NCBI GenBank assembly: GCA_022652545.1 | Contig: JALCRM010000001.1 | Location: 310,001 to 374,000 of the forward strand | DNA: 64,000 bases | Source: Lachnospiraceae bacterium | GTDB taxonomy: Bacteria > Bacillota > Clostridia > Lachnospirales > Lachnospiraceae | Direction: 5' to 3' | The notes under the pieces: model-generated | The model's input: only the letters and a program-made list of their open reading frames with translations | Database searches by the model: none | What the model was told of the DNA's origin: nothing | Program-made: the position numbers and the translations under genes | In this document: in pieces, positions 1 through 8,607 of the stretch | How the letters are laid out: each line of letters begins with the position of its first letter | How positions within the stretch are numbered: the stretch's first letter is position 1

Positions 1-138
1 TATGAACCGATCCCGGCACGCCATGAAAAATATTTGCAGGTTTATGAGCAGTATCGTAAAGTGTATGCAGCAGTGCGGCCGCTGATGGGGGATATGCCGG
101 CCGGCGCACCGGCTGACGGCGGGGAGAGCAGAGGATGA
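1..138 (+). CDS. FGGY-family carbohydrate kinase, C-terminal end (partial)
   Basis: The first 138 bases read open in frame 1 and end in TGA. The 45 residues resemble the extreme C-terminus of FGGY sugar kinases such as xylulokinase, with the pattern PIPARHEKY...YEQYRKVY that follows the last helix of that fold. FGGY enzymes phosphorylate pentoses, hexoses or polyols with ATP in the cytoplasm. Only the tail is present, so the substrate cannot be judged. The stop overlaps the next start by four bases (ATGA), which indicates translational coupling with the DUF4432 protein, a frequent partner in sugar-use operons. Confidence 0.6.
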   Translation, partial: YEPIPARHEKYLQVYEQYRKVYAAVRPLMGDMPAGAPADGGESRG

Positions 139-1118
139 ATCCTTATATCGGCCATGGGTCACAGCTGTACGGGATCGAAGAACACCGTCTTGTCGGCGGG
201 AAGGGAGACGGTCTGCGCCTCCTTGAAGTGAACAACGGAAACGGGCTGGAGATGACGGTCTCGCCGGACCGCAACTGCGATATTGCGAGGCTGCGTTTCG
301 ACGGCGTCAACCTGTCCTATTTTTCTCCCTGCGGCTATGCCGCCCCTGCCTTTTATGACCGGGAGGGCACAAATTTCCTGAAGACATTCACGGCAGGTTT
401 TCTCACCACCTGCGGACTCGAAGCGGTTGGAACGCCGTGTACGGATGAAGGAGAAGAGCTGCCGCTCCACGGTTCCATCGCCAACCAGCCGGCAGAGCAG
501 GTGTGCTGGTCGGAAGAAGCGGATGAAAACGGAAAAGCACTTGTCATTTCGTCGGTCACAAGGGACGAAGTGATCTTCGGGCGAAAACTTGTACTTTCCC
601 GAAAGATCCGCGTGAGCCTGGACAGGAATGAGATCCGCCTCACGGACCGCATTGAAAATACAGGCGACCGGCGCGAGCCGCTGGAGATCCTGTACCACAT
701 GAATATGGGGTATCCGCTGCTCGACGAGGACAGCGTAGTATCGATCCCCTCCGTGCAGGTCCTTCCCCGGAATGAACACGCGGCGGAAGACCTTGCCCGC
801 TGGATGGTGATGGAAAAGCCGCAGGCGGGGTATGAGGAGAAGTGCTATTACCACCGTTTTGACGGGAAGACGGGCAGTGCGTCCATATGGCAGCCAAAAC
901 ATGACGTGGGGCTGGAGATCACTTTTGATACACAGGAACTGGACAGCTTCGTCGAGTGGAAGATGATGGGCGTCCGCGATTATGTGCTCGGCCTTGAATG
1001 CGGCAACTGCTATCCGGACGGGCGCGACGTAATGCGGAAAAAAGGAATGCTGAAGTTTCTGGATCCGGGAGCCGGGGTCACTTATGAAGTGAAAGTCAGG
1101 CTGTTCAGGAAAGCATAA
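135..1118 (+). CDS. DUF4432 family protein (aldose 1-epimerase-like fold)
   Basis: A 327-residue protein with the features of DUF4432, a galactose-mutarotase-like beta-sandwich family: an N-terminal 'VSPDRNCDIARLRFDG' segment, a central 'CGLEAVGTP' and 'LPLHGSIAN' block and a late 'YHMNMGYPLLDED' block. The LHG histidine and the HMN histidine are candidate sugar-contacting residues, by analogy with mutarotases. The family usually sits beside sugar kinases and isomerases, and here it overlaps an FGGY kinase by four bases and precedes nagB by 83 bases. The biochemical activity of the family is not firmly known; anomer interconversion of a sugar or sugar acid is an inference from the fold. Confidence 0.8.
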   Translation: MNPYIGHGSQLYGIEEHRLVGGKGDGLRLLEVNNGNGLEMTVSPDRNCDIARLRFDGVNLSYFSPCGYAAPAFYDREGTNFLKTFTAGFLTTCGLEAVGTPCTDEGEELPLHGSIANQPAEQVCWSEEADENGKALVISSVTRDEVIFGRKLVLSRKIRVSLDRNEIRLTDRIENTGDRREPLEILYHMNMGYPLLDEDSVVSIPSVQVLPRNEHAAEDLARWMVMEKPQAGYEEKCYYHRFDGKTGSASIWQPKHDVGLEITFDTQELDSFVEWKMMGVRDYVLGLECGNCYPDGRDVMRKKGMLKFLDPGAGVTYEVKVRLFRKA

Positions 1119-1201
1119 AGCAACCCGGCATATTCACAGCACACGTAGAGCCCTGCTGACATCTGCAGGCAGGGAAACAGCTGAATTAGAGGAGGAAAGG
1201 T

Positions 1202-1948
1202 ATGCGAATTTACAGTGCACCCGATTACTATCATGCCAGCCGTATCGCGGCCAATATCATCTCTGCACAGGTCATCATGAAGCCGGACTGCGTCCTCGGC
1301 CTGGCGACCGGTTCTTCCCCGATCGGCGCCTATGAACAGCTGGTCCGCTGGTATGAAAAGGGCGATATCGATTTCAGCGAAGTGACGACCGTCAACCTGG
1401 ATGAATATCGGGGGCTGGAGGAAAGCAACGACCAGAGCTACCGCTATTTTATGAATGAACATCTGTTTGACCACATCAACATCGACAAGAGCCGGACGCA
1501 CATCCCCAGCGGAACGGAGCCGGATGCGGAGAAGGCATGCGCGGATTACGACAGTGTCATCCAGAAGTGCGGCGGGGTCGATCTTCAGCTGCTCGGTATA
1601 GGCCACAACGGCCACATCGGCTTTAATGAACCGGGCGTCGCCTTCGAAAAGGGGACGCATATCGTCTCGCTCTCTGAGAACACCAGACAGGCCAATGCAA
1701 GATTTTTTGACAATGACATGCAGAAAGTGCCTGCCTATGCCATCACCATGGGCATCAAAAATGTGATGCAGGCAAAGAAGATCCTTCTCATCGCCTGCGG
1801 GGAAGGTAAGGAGGAGATCATTAAGCAGGCCTTTACAGGACCGATCACGCCGGAGCTTCCGGCTTCTGTCCTGCAGCTGCATAACGATGTCACGATCGTC
1901 GGCGACCGGATGGCTCTCAGCGGGCTTATGGCTGCCGCTGACAGATAA
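1202..1948 (+). CDS. nagB: Glucosamine-6-phosphate deaminase
   Basis: A 248-residue protein of normal NagB length. It converts glucosamine 6-phosphate to fructose 6-phosphate and ammonia in the cytoplasm, the last step of N-acetylglucosamine catabolism. Diagnostic blocks are 'LATGSSPIGAY' near residue 35, 'VNLDEYRGL' near residue 65 (with the catalytic Asp) and 'GIGHNGHIGFNEPG' near residue 130. The start is the ATG preceded by GAGGAGGAAAGGT. A deacetylase gene (nagA) is not visible in the window. The presence of a GH20 hexosaminidase in the operon 6.6 kb downstream suggests that hexosamine-containing glycans are used by this region. Confidence 0.95.
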   Translation: MRIYSAPDYYHASRIAANIISAQVIMKPDCVLGLATGSSPIGAYEQLVRWYEKGDIDFSEVTTVNLDEYRGLEESNDQSYRYFMNEHLFDHINIDKSRTHIPSGTEPDAEKACADYDSVIQKCGGVDLQLLGIGHNGHIGFNEPGVAFEKGTHIVSLSENTRQANARFFDNDMQKVPAYAITMGIKNVMQAKKILLIACGEGKEEIIKQAFTGPITPELPASVLQLHNDVTIVGDRMALSGLMAAADR

Positions 1949-1968
1949 GCCTGCAGCCTTCCGGTCGG

Positions 1969-2802
1969 TCAGGGTCTGGATGAAAAATCGGCAGACTTGT
2001 ATCTTTTCCGATATTCTCCGGGCGTCATGCGGACATTCTTTTTGAAATGCCGGCATAAATGGGATTGGGAAGAAAATCCCAGGTAGGTGGCGATCTCTCC
2101 GTAGGTATAATCGGAATACACGAGCATGTTTTCAGCCAGGTGGATCTTTTCCTGAAGAATGTATTGAAGGATAGTGACACCTTCGCTTTTCCGGAACAGT
2201 TCGGACAGATAGTTCGGATTCATGCGCATCGTATCGGCAATGCTCTTCACAGTCAGTTTTTCGTGAAGATGGGAAAAAATGTATGTTTTGCATTTTTCGA
2301 CGCAGGGCGATCCCGGTATACGGGACTGACCTGCGTTTTTATTTCCCGACTCTCCGGCAAGCTCGGCAAAACGCAGTTCAGCTCTGTGAGCCAGCTGCAC
2401 GATGATCTCAGCGGTCGTGCTTTCTTCGATCTGCTGTACATAACTGTCGCACATGGTAAAGGCGATCTCAGGTGTTGTACCTCCGCGTATGGATGCCCTG
2501 CTGGCCAGTGCGATCAGGGCGATACAAAGGTCCTTGACATTGCGTATCCTGTTTTTGGAAAAGGTGCCGTAGGACTGGGGCTGCACGGAAGCCCAGCAGC
2601 TTTCAAGCATTTCAACATCCCCGGTTTCGATACTCTGCATCTCTCGTTGTTCTTCTTCATAAGAGTTATGGGAGCGGTTTTCTTCCTGGTTGTTGAAGAC
2701 AGTATTCTGATATCTCTTCTGTACCTGGTTCTCATGCGGTCCGCTTTCTTTATCCGGAAAATAAACGTCCCTGCTGTTTCTTTCAGGATCGAAGCCATCC
2801 AT
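1969..2802 (-). CDS. AraC family transcriptional regulator
   Basis: A 277-residue regulator. The C-terminal hundred residues carry the two helix-turn-helix motifs of AraC proteins: 'LTVKSIADTMRMNPNYLSELF' then 'YGEIATYLGFSSQSHLCRHF' and the closing 'TPGEYRKRY'. The N-terminal part has the 'VKDLCIALIALASRASIRGG' helix typical of a Firmicutes AraC subgroup that senses sugars. The start ATG has GGAGG nine bases upstream. It is divergent from the GPH-GH2-GH43-GH20 operon, with two 10-bp direct repeats in the shared upstream region, so it is the likely activator of that operon. It converges with nagB, 20 bases away. Confidence 0.88.
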   Translation of the reverse strand: MDGFDPERNSRDVYFPDKESGPHENQVQKRYQNTVFNNQEENRSHNSYEEEQREMQSIETGDVEMLESCWASVQPQSYGTFSKNRIRNVKDLCIALIALASRASIRGGTTPEIAFTMCDSYVQQIEESTTAEIIVQLAHRAELRFAELAGESGNKNAGQSRIPGSPCVEKCKTYIFSHLHEKLTVKSIADTMRMNPNYLSELFRKSEGVTILQYILQEKIHLAENMLVYSDYTYGEIATYLGFSSQSHLCRHFKKNVRMTPGEYRKRYKSADFSSRP

Positions 2803-2879
2803 CCGGAGATCCTCCCTTAAGGCGGCCTGTCAATTTACAGTCCGTATGCCGTTTTCAGAATCATTGTAGCAAACAACTG

Positions 2880-2938
2880 TGAAATGTGAAATGGAACTTT
2901 GAAATGTGATATAGATGGTGCGGCCGTTAACCTACAAT
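2880..2938 (+). promoter_or_regulatory. Probable AraC-type operator repeats and promoter of the GPH-GH2-GH43-GH20 operon
   Basis: TGAAATGTGA occurs twice in direct orientation at 2880-2889 and 2900-2909, a 20-bp period that puts both copies on the same DNA face, as expected for an AraC-family dimer site. A TACAAT -10 element lies at 2933-2938, 17 bases after a poor -35 hexamer (2910-2915) that abuts the second repeat. A weak -35 next to an activator site is the usual layout for AraC-dependent activation. Binding by the adjacent regulator is inferred. Confidence 0.5.
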
Positions 2939-3050
2939 CACAATCAAAGGAAAACCTTGATCTACAGGTGAACAGAACACAGCAGTTGGTTTTTTGGCCG
3001 GCCAGGACCGGCGGGGAGAACCTGACGGTTCTCTTCATGGAGGTGTAAAA

Positions 3051-4439
3051 ATGAAGAAGCAGAAAGAAAAGTCACAGTTCCCGTTTTCAAAAAAAGTAAT
3101 CTGGAATTTTTCTTCGATCTCGAATGGATTTCTTTCGATCCTGTTGGGATACCTTAACTACTACCTGACGCAGAACGTATTGCTGTCGGCGGCTTCTGTG
3201 GGCATCGTTCTTATGGCATCCAAGATCTTCGATGGTTTTACGGATCTGATCGCCGGGTATATCATCGAACGCACGAGTTCAAAATTCGGGAAAGGCAGAC
3301 CGTGGTCGCTCTGTATCGCCATGCTCTGGCCCATAGTCATCCTTCTGTTTTCGGTCCCTTCCTTCTTCAGCACGACAGGAAAACTCGCATACGTATTCGT
3401 CTGCTATCTTGTCATTCAGTCGGTATTCCAGACACTGTATTCCTGTTCGGACACTGTTTATATGCTGCGTGCCGTGAAGGGTGAAAAGGACAGGGCGAAT
3501 ACCCTGGCGATCGGCGGCGTGATCATAACCTACAGCTGCACGATCCTTTCCATTCTCATGCCGGCAATGATCAAAATGTGGGGCAGCACCAGCAGCGGCT
3601 GGACACTGATCGCCGTACTGCTTGCCATCCCTTCGATCGCACTGCCTCTGATCAAGTTTTTTGTGATCAGGGAACAGCCGCTGGTCGATGAAAACGGAAA
3701 GCAGATCAAGGAAGACAAGCCCAGCATAAAACAGATGGTCAACCATGTTTTCCACAATAAATATGCTTTGATCCTGTTCGGAATGTGGCTGGTATTCCAG
3801 TTCGGACAGAACCTGAGCATCTTTGCACAGACCTATTTCTTTACATACAATATCGGAAACCTCGCGATCATGTCACTTGTTAGCATGACAGCTCTTGTCA
3901 CTCCGCTGATCACCCTGGCAATACCGCCTTTTCAGGCAAAATACGGCAAAACGAATGTGATCAGGGTCGGCATTGCGATCAACCTGGTCGGAAGTATCAT
4001 AAGAGCGATCTTCCCCACCAATATTCCGGTATTGATCGGCACCGCAGTGCTCCTGGCTGTCGGCATGCTTCCGCTCACCTATTTCTTCGGACTGTTCCTT
4101 ATGGACGCAATGGATTACGGAGAATGGAAATTAGGATATCGTGTGGAAAGCAGTTATACGGCGCTGCAGAGCGTAGGGCAGAAAGTCGCAGCCGGTCTGG
4201 CCTCAGGTTTTGGCGGGATCTTTATGGGAATGACAGGATTCGTCAGCGGCAGCAAAACACAGACCGCAGGCGCCACCAACGGGATTTATATCCTTTTCAT
4301 CATTGTTCCGATCGCTGTTGATGTGCTGGTGCTCCTGTTCCTCAGGGCATATGACCTCGACGGAAAGATCGATTCCATCAAAAAGGAACTGCTTGTAAAG
4401 CGCAGTGAAAAAGAAGCAGCCGCGGCGAAGACGGAATAA
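3051..4439 (+). CDS. GPH-type (glycoside-pentoside-hexuronide) sugar:cation symporter
   Basis: A 462-residue polytopic membrane protein of the MFS-related GPH family, which imports glycosides, pentosides or hexuronides with Na+ or H+. Family signs are the 'ASKIFDGFTDLIAGYI' block near residue 60, 'GKGRPWSL' after the third helix, and 'MDAMDYGEWKLGYR' near residue 360. About twelve hydrophobic segments are visible. The ATG at 3051 is chosen over an in-frame ATG at 2994 because GGAGG lies just before it. It heads the glycan operon that continues into GH2 after 33 bases, so it probably imports the oligosaccharide or glycoside that the cytoplasmic hydrolases then break down. Confidence 0.88.
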   Translation: MKKQKEKSQFPFSKKVIWNFSSISNGFLSILLGYLNYYLTQNVLLSAASVGIVLMASKIFDGFTDLIAGYIIERTSSKFGKGRPWSLCIAMLWPIVILLFSVPSFFSTTGKLAYVFVCYLVIQSVFQTLYSCSDTVYMLRAVKGEKDRANTLAIGGVIITYSCTILSILMPAMIKMWGSTSSGWTLIAVLLAIPSIALPLIKFFVIREQPLVDENGKQIKEDKPSIKQMVNHVFHNKYALILFGMWLVFQFGQNLSIFAQTYFFTYNIGNLAIMSLVSMTALVTPLITLAIPPFQAKYGKTNVIRVGIAINLVGSIIRAIFPTNIPVLIGTAVLLAVGMLPLTYFFGLFLMDAMDYGEWKLGYRVESSYTALQSVGQKVAAGLASGFGGIFMGMTGFVSGSKTQTAGATNGIYILFIIVPIAVDVLVLLFLRAYDLDGKIDSIKKELLVKRSEKEAAAAKTE

Positions 4440-4472
4440 GACCGGCTTGTACGGCCCGGCGGGGAGAATCTC

Positions 4473-6815
4473 ATGAAACAACTTTCATTTCAGGAAAACT
4501 GGACATTTGAGGATGGGAAGGGCGGATCGAAGAGGATCTCTCTGCCGCATGACGCAATGCTGGAAGCTGCCAGAAATGCAGAAGCTCCGTCAGGGAGCGG
4601 CGGAGCCTTCTTTATGGGCGGCCGCTATGAATATTCGAAGACATTCACGGCACCTGAGGAATGGAAGGATCAGGACGTGATCCTGGAATTTGAGGGGATC
4701 TATCCTTCCGCCAGGATAAGTCTGAACGGGATCGAGACGGGAAGCTGCAGCTACGGCTATACGGGGTACAGTTTCCTGCTGCACGATCTTGTCTATGGCG
4801 CGGAGAACACACTGAGAGTGACGGTCGACGACTCCCGGCAGCCGGACAGCCGCTGGTATTCCGGCGCAGGGATCTACAGACCCGTGTGGCTGTGGATCGG
4901 CGGCAGGACACATATTCTTCAGGATGGCATCCGTGTGACGACGCTCAGTACCGATCCGGCCAGGATAGCGGTCGATGCTGCATACACCGGCGGAGACGGA
5001 AAGACCGAAACGGAAGTTGAAATTGTCCGCTGCGGAGAAACAGTTGCCGAAGGCATGGGTGATCATCAGAAATTTGAGATAGATCATGCCGCACTTTGGG
5101 ACGCGGAGCACCCGGATCTTTACGAATGCAGGGTATTGCTGAAGCGGGACGGGGAAGTCCTCGATGAACAGGCCGTTTCATTCGGCATACGAAAACTGAG
5201 CTGGAATAAAGACGGGTTCTTTGTAAACGGGAAAAGAACACTATTACGGGGCGGATGCATTCATCACGACAACGGGATCCTCGGGGCAGAAACATACAGG
5301 GAGTCTGAATTCCGCCGTATCAGCCGCATGAGATCGGCAGGTTTCAATGCGGTCAGGTCAGCTCACAATCCGATGTGCAGGGGACTTCTGGAAGCCTGCG
5401 ATGTCCTCGGCATGTATGTGATGGACGAAGGCTGGGACATGTGGTATAAGCACAAAAGCCGCTATGACTATGCCTCCGGATTTGAAGAGCATTGTCTGGA
5501 AGATGCCGAGGCAATGGTCAGAAAAGACTTCAATCACCCCTGCGTAATCATGTATTCCATCGGGAACGAAGTCACGGAGCCGATGGAAGAAAAGGGCGTT
5601 GAAACGGGCAGAAAACTGGTCGGATCCTTTCACAGCAACGATCCCACAAGGCCGGTGACTGCAGGGATCAACCTGACGCTTCTGTATATGGCATCCATCG
5701 GAATCGACCTGACCGGCGGTTCCGGAAGCGAAAACAAAGAAAATGGCAACGGGATGGACAGCACTGCCTTCAACAAAATGATGTCTGAGGGCGGTGAACG
5801 TATGAACGCAGCGGCCGCGGGCGACGGCGCCGACAAGGTCTCATCGCCGATCCTGGATATCCTGGATATAGCCGGTTATAATTACGCATCTTCCAGGTAT
5901 GCCGCGGAGGGAGAAAAACATCCCGGCAGGATCGTGGTCGGCACGGAGACCTATTGCTATAAACTGGCTGATAACTGGCCTCTTGTAGAAAAATATCCGT
6001 ATCTGATCGGAGACTTCATGTGGACGGCGTGGGATTATCTGGGCGAAGCAGGAATAGGAGCCTGGACCTTCGAAAAGGACGGGGCAGCATTCCATAAAGG
6101 ATATCCTTGGCTGCTTGCGGATACGGGTGCTTTCGACATTCTCGGCAATGACAATGCCGAGGCCGGATACGCATCCGTGATCTGGAAAGCCCGCAAAATT
6201 CCCTATATCGGTGTGGCTCCGGTCAATCATCCGGAGGAAGAACCGGCGAAGGCCATGTGGCGCGGCTCAAACGCGCTGCCATACTGGTCATATGCGCACT
6301 GTGAAGGGAATCCGGCACAGATAGAGGTATTCGGAGCGGGTGCGGAAGCGGAGCTGTTCATCAACGGGAAAAGCGTCGGAAGACAGCAGCTGGACAAAAT
6401 GAAAACAGTATTTTCTGCAGCCTATACGCCGGGTGAATTAAAGGCAGTCCTGTATGATGCGGACGGTGCGTACATTTCGGAAAGTGCGCTGCGTTCGGCT
6501 GACCCGGGAACGAAGATAACGATACGCCGGGAGAAACAGTTTGTCCCCGAAGAAGGCATCCTGTACCTGGACATTGACCTGACAGGACAGAACGGCGAGA
6601 TCGAATGCAACGCGGATAGGACGCTCTCGGTAAATGTCGAAGGCGGAAGACTGCTGGGGTTCGGCAGCGCGGATCCGCGCACCGAAGATTCTTTCTGTAC
6701 CGGCAGTTATACGACCTGGTACGGGAGAAGCCTGGCTGCGGTTAAGAAGGATAAGGCACCTGTGACAGTGACCGTCAGGGGCGAGGGACTGAAGGATGCA
6801 AAGATCATTCTGTAA
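4473..6815 (+). CDS. Glycoside hydrolase family 2 protein (beta-galactosidase/beta-glucuronidase-like)
   Basis: A 780-residue GH2 enzyme. Order of parts: jelly-roll sugar-binding domain (about 1-150, with 'WYSGAGIYRPVWL'), immunoglobulin-like domain (about 155-245), TIM barrel (about 250-560) and C-terminal beta domains. The acid/base is the Glu of SIGNE (residue 366) and the nucleophile the Glu of GTETY (residue 492), both intact. 'SAHNPM' and 'DEGWDMW' are typical barrel motifs. No signal peptide is present, so it acts in the cytoplasm on imported substrate. GH2 covers galactosidase, glucuronidase and mannosidase activities and the substrate is not decided by sequence alone. The residues between SIGNE and GTETY include a Gly/Asn-rich insert near residues 410-460. 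Confidence 0.9.
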   Translation: MKQLSFQENWTFEDGKGGSKRISLPHDAMLEAARNAEAPSGSGGAFFMGGRYEYSKTFTAPEEWKDQDVILEFEGIYPSARISLNGIETGSCSYGYTGYSFLLHDLVYGAENTLRVTVDDSRQPDSRWYSGAGIYRPVWLWIGGRTHILQDGIRVTTLSTDPARIAVDAAYTGGDGKTETEVEIVRCGETVAEGMGDHQKFEIDHAALWDAEHPDLYECRVLLKRDGEVLDEQAVSFGIRKLSWNKDGFFVNGKRTLLRGGCIHHDNGILGAETYRESEFRRISRMRSAGFNAVRSAHNPMCRGLLEACDVLGMYVMDEGWDMWYKHKSRYDYASGFEEHCLEDAEAMVRKDFNHPCVIMYSIGNEVTEPMEEKGVETGRKLVGSFHSNDPTRPVTAGINLTLLYMASIGIDLTGGSGSENKENGNGMDSTAFNKMMSEGGERMNAAAAGDGADKVSSPILDILDIAGYNYASSRYAAEGEKHPGRIVVGTETYCYKLADNWPLVEKYPYLIGDFMWTAWDYLGEAGIGAWTFEKDGAAFHKGYPWLLADTGAFDILGNDNAEAGYASVIWKARKIPYIGVAPVNHPEEEPAKAMWRGSNALPYWSYAHCEGNPAQIEVFGAGAEAELFINGKSVGRQQLDKMKTVFSAAYTPGELKAVLYDADGAYISESALRSADPGTKITIRREKQFVPEEGILYLDIDLTGQNGEIECNADRTLSVNVEGGRLLGFGSADPRTEDSFCTGSYTTWYGRSLAAVKKDKAPVTVTVRGEGLKDAKIIL

Positions 6816-8607
6816 TCCGGTAAACGGAAACTACCGTTACCAGTTCAACAAAGAACCGATGTCTGACGGGAAGATAACAGTAAACCGTGAGGCGGCAGAT
6901 CCGACAGTGATCTTCTTCAAAGGCCGTTACTATCTGTTTGCATCTATGACGCTCAGCGTCTGGGTGTCGGATGACCTGGTCAGCTGGGAGGAGCACATGC
7001 TTCCGGAGGACCTGCCTCTTTACGGCTATGCCCCGGATGCGGAAGTCGCAGGGGAATATGTCCTTTTTACAGCTTCGGATGACAGGCACTGCAGCTTTTA
7101 CAGGACAAAGGATATCCTGAAAGGGCCGTATGAAGAGATCCCTGAGAATTTTACTTTCACGGATCCCGATCTGTTCAGGGATGAAGACGGACGTTTATAT
7201 TTTTACTGGGGGTGTTCGGATGAGATCCCGATCAGGGGCGTAGAACTGGATCCTGACAGCATGCTTCCGGTCGGACAGCCGGTCGATCTGGTCTGCAGTG
7301 ATCCCTTCAGCAGAGGATATGAGCGTCTCGGAGAGGACAATACCATACTGCCGGTATCCGAGGAAGAACTGGAACAGAGGTATTCCGGTTTTCTGAAGAC
7401 GCGCGGGAAGAAGGCAGAGGATGTACCGGAAGGAATGGCGAAAGTAATACGGGGGATACTGCGGCAGGCTCCTTACATAGAGGGAGTGTGGATGAGCAGG
7501 TTCGGGGAAAGATATTATCTCCAGTATGCTTTTGCGGGGACGCAGTACAACATATACGGCGATGGCGTGTTCGAGTCGGATCATCCGCTGGGACCGTTTC
7601 ATCCCGCGGTCAACAATCCGTACTCCTATAATCCGGGAGGCTTTTTTCCCGGAGCGGGGCACGGATCTACTTTTTCGGATCCGTATGGAAATTTATGGCA
7701 TGCCGGAACGATGCGGATCAGCGTAAACCATAACTTTGAGCGCCGCGTCGGAATATGGCCGGCGGGCATCGACCGCGACGGCGAGCTTTTCTGCAACCAG
7801 CGGTATGGCGACTGGCCGGTCTGTCCTGTAAAAGAAAAGAGAGACCCGTGGCAGAGACCCGAATGGATGCTGCTGAGCTTCGGCAAAAAAGCATCTGCTT
7901 CTTCCTTTGCCGCAGGGTACGGACCGGAAAAGGCCTGTGAAGAAGATGTGCGGACATGGTGGAAAGCCGCGGGCCCGGAAGATATTCCCTGGCTGCAGAT
8001 CGATCTGGGGAAAGTCTTTGAGGTCGCGCTGGTTCAGGTCAATTTTGCGGATGATAAGATCGATGCGGCTGCTCCCGAAGGCTTTCTGCACAGTGCCGAT
8101 ACCCGCTGTATCGAAAAGCGAAAGCTCCGTACCCGATGGAAACTGGAGGGGTCTGCGGACGGACAGCAGTACATCTGCCTGCAGGATAAAACGCAAGCTG
8201 TCACCGATCTGGCACATGACATCGTCGAACCGGACCGGCCATTGCCGCTCCGTTATCTGAAATTGTCTGTTTATGAAGTCCCCTATGGAAGGAAGCCATG
8301 TATCAGCGGTTTTCGGGTTTTTGGCAGAGGCCGCGGAAACCTGCCGGAGAAAGCCGCATTTCTTGCTGCCAGGACCTCGGAGATCGATATGCAGATTGAT
8401 ATAGAAGACGATGATGCAGCCGGTCATCTGGTCCTCTGGGGACATCGGCCGGAAAAACTATATCACAGCCGTATGCTGTATAATCATCATATAAGGATAG
8501 GCGCTTTGGTAAAAGGCACGGAATACTATGTAAGGGTGGATTCTTTCAGCGAGAACGGGATCACGGAAGGAGAAGTGCAGAAATTATGTGTGAAAAGGAT
8601 GCCATGA
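6796..8607 (+). CDS. Glycoside hydrolase family 43 protein with F5/8 type C-like domain
   Basis: A 603-residue protein. The N-terminal 340 residues have the five-bladed propeller pattern of GH43: Asp35 in 'AADPTVIF', the DPDLF aspartate near 125 and Glu229 in 'IEGVWMSR' fit the general base, pKa modulator and general acid. Residues about 370-515 look like a discoidin (F5/8 type C) sugar-binding module ('PWLQIDLGKVFEVALVQVNF'), and a fibronectin-III-like tail follows. The start overlaps the GH2 gene by 20 bases. There is no signal peptide, so it is probably cytoplasmic. GH43 enzymes remove arabinose, xylose or galactose residues; which one applies here is open. Confidence 0.85.
   Translation: MQRSFCNPVNGNYRYQFNKEPMSDGKITVNREAADPTVIFFKGRYYLFASMTLSVWVSDDLVSWEEHMLPEDLPLYGYAPDAEVAGEYVLFTASDDRHCSFYRTKDILKGPYEEIPENFTFTDPDLFRDEDGRLYFYWGCSDEIPIRGVELDPDSMLPVGQPVDLVCSDPFSRGYERLGEDNTILPVSEEELEQRYSGFLKTRGKKAEDVPEGMAKVIRGILRQAPYIEGVWMSRFGERYYLQYAFAGTQYNIYGDGVFESDHPLGPFHPAVNNPYSYNPGGFFPGAGHGSTFSDPYGNLWHAGTMRISVNHNFERRVGIWPAGIDRDGELFCNQRYGDWPVCPVKEKRDPWQRPEWMLLSFGKKASASSFAAGYGPEKACEEDVRTWWKAAGPEDIPWLQIDLGKVFEVALVQVNFADDKIDAAAPEGFLHSADTRCIEKRKLRTRWKLEGSADGQQYICLQDKTQAVTDLAHDIVEPDRPLPLRYLKLSVYEVPYGRKPCISGFRVFGRGRGNLPEKAAFLAARTSEIDMQIDIEDDDAAGHLVLWGHRPEKLYHSRMLYNHHIRIGALVKGTEYYVRVDSFSENGITEGEVQKLCVKRMP

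Noticed and set aside
2835-3038. Small minus-strand frame of 67 codons in the AraC-GPH intergenic region
   Set aside because: It covers the operator and promoter, has no ribosome binding site and no recognisable product.
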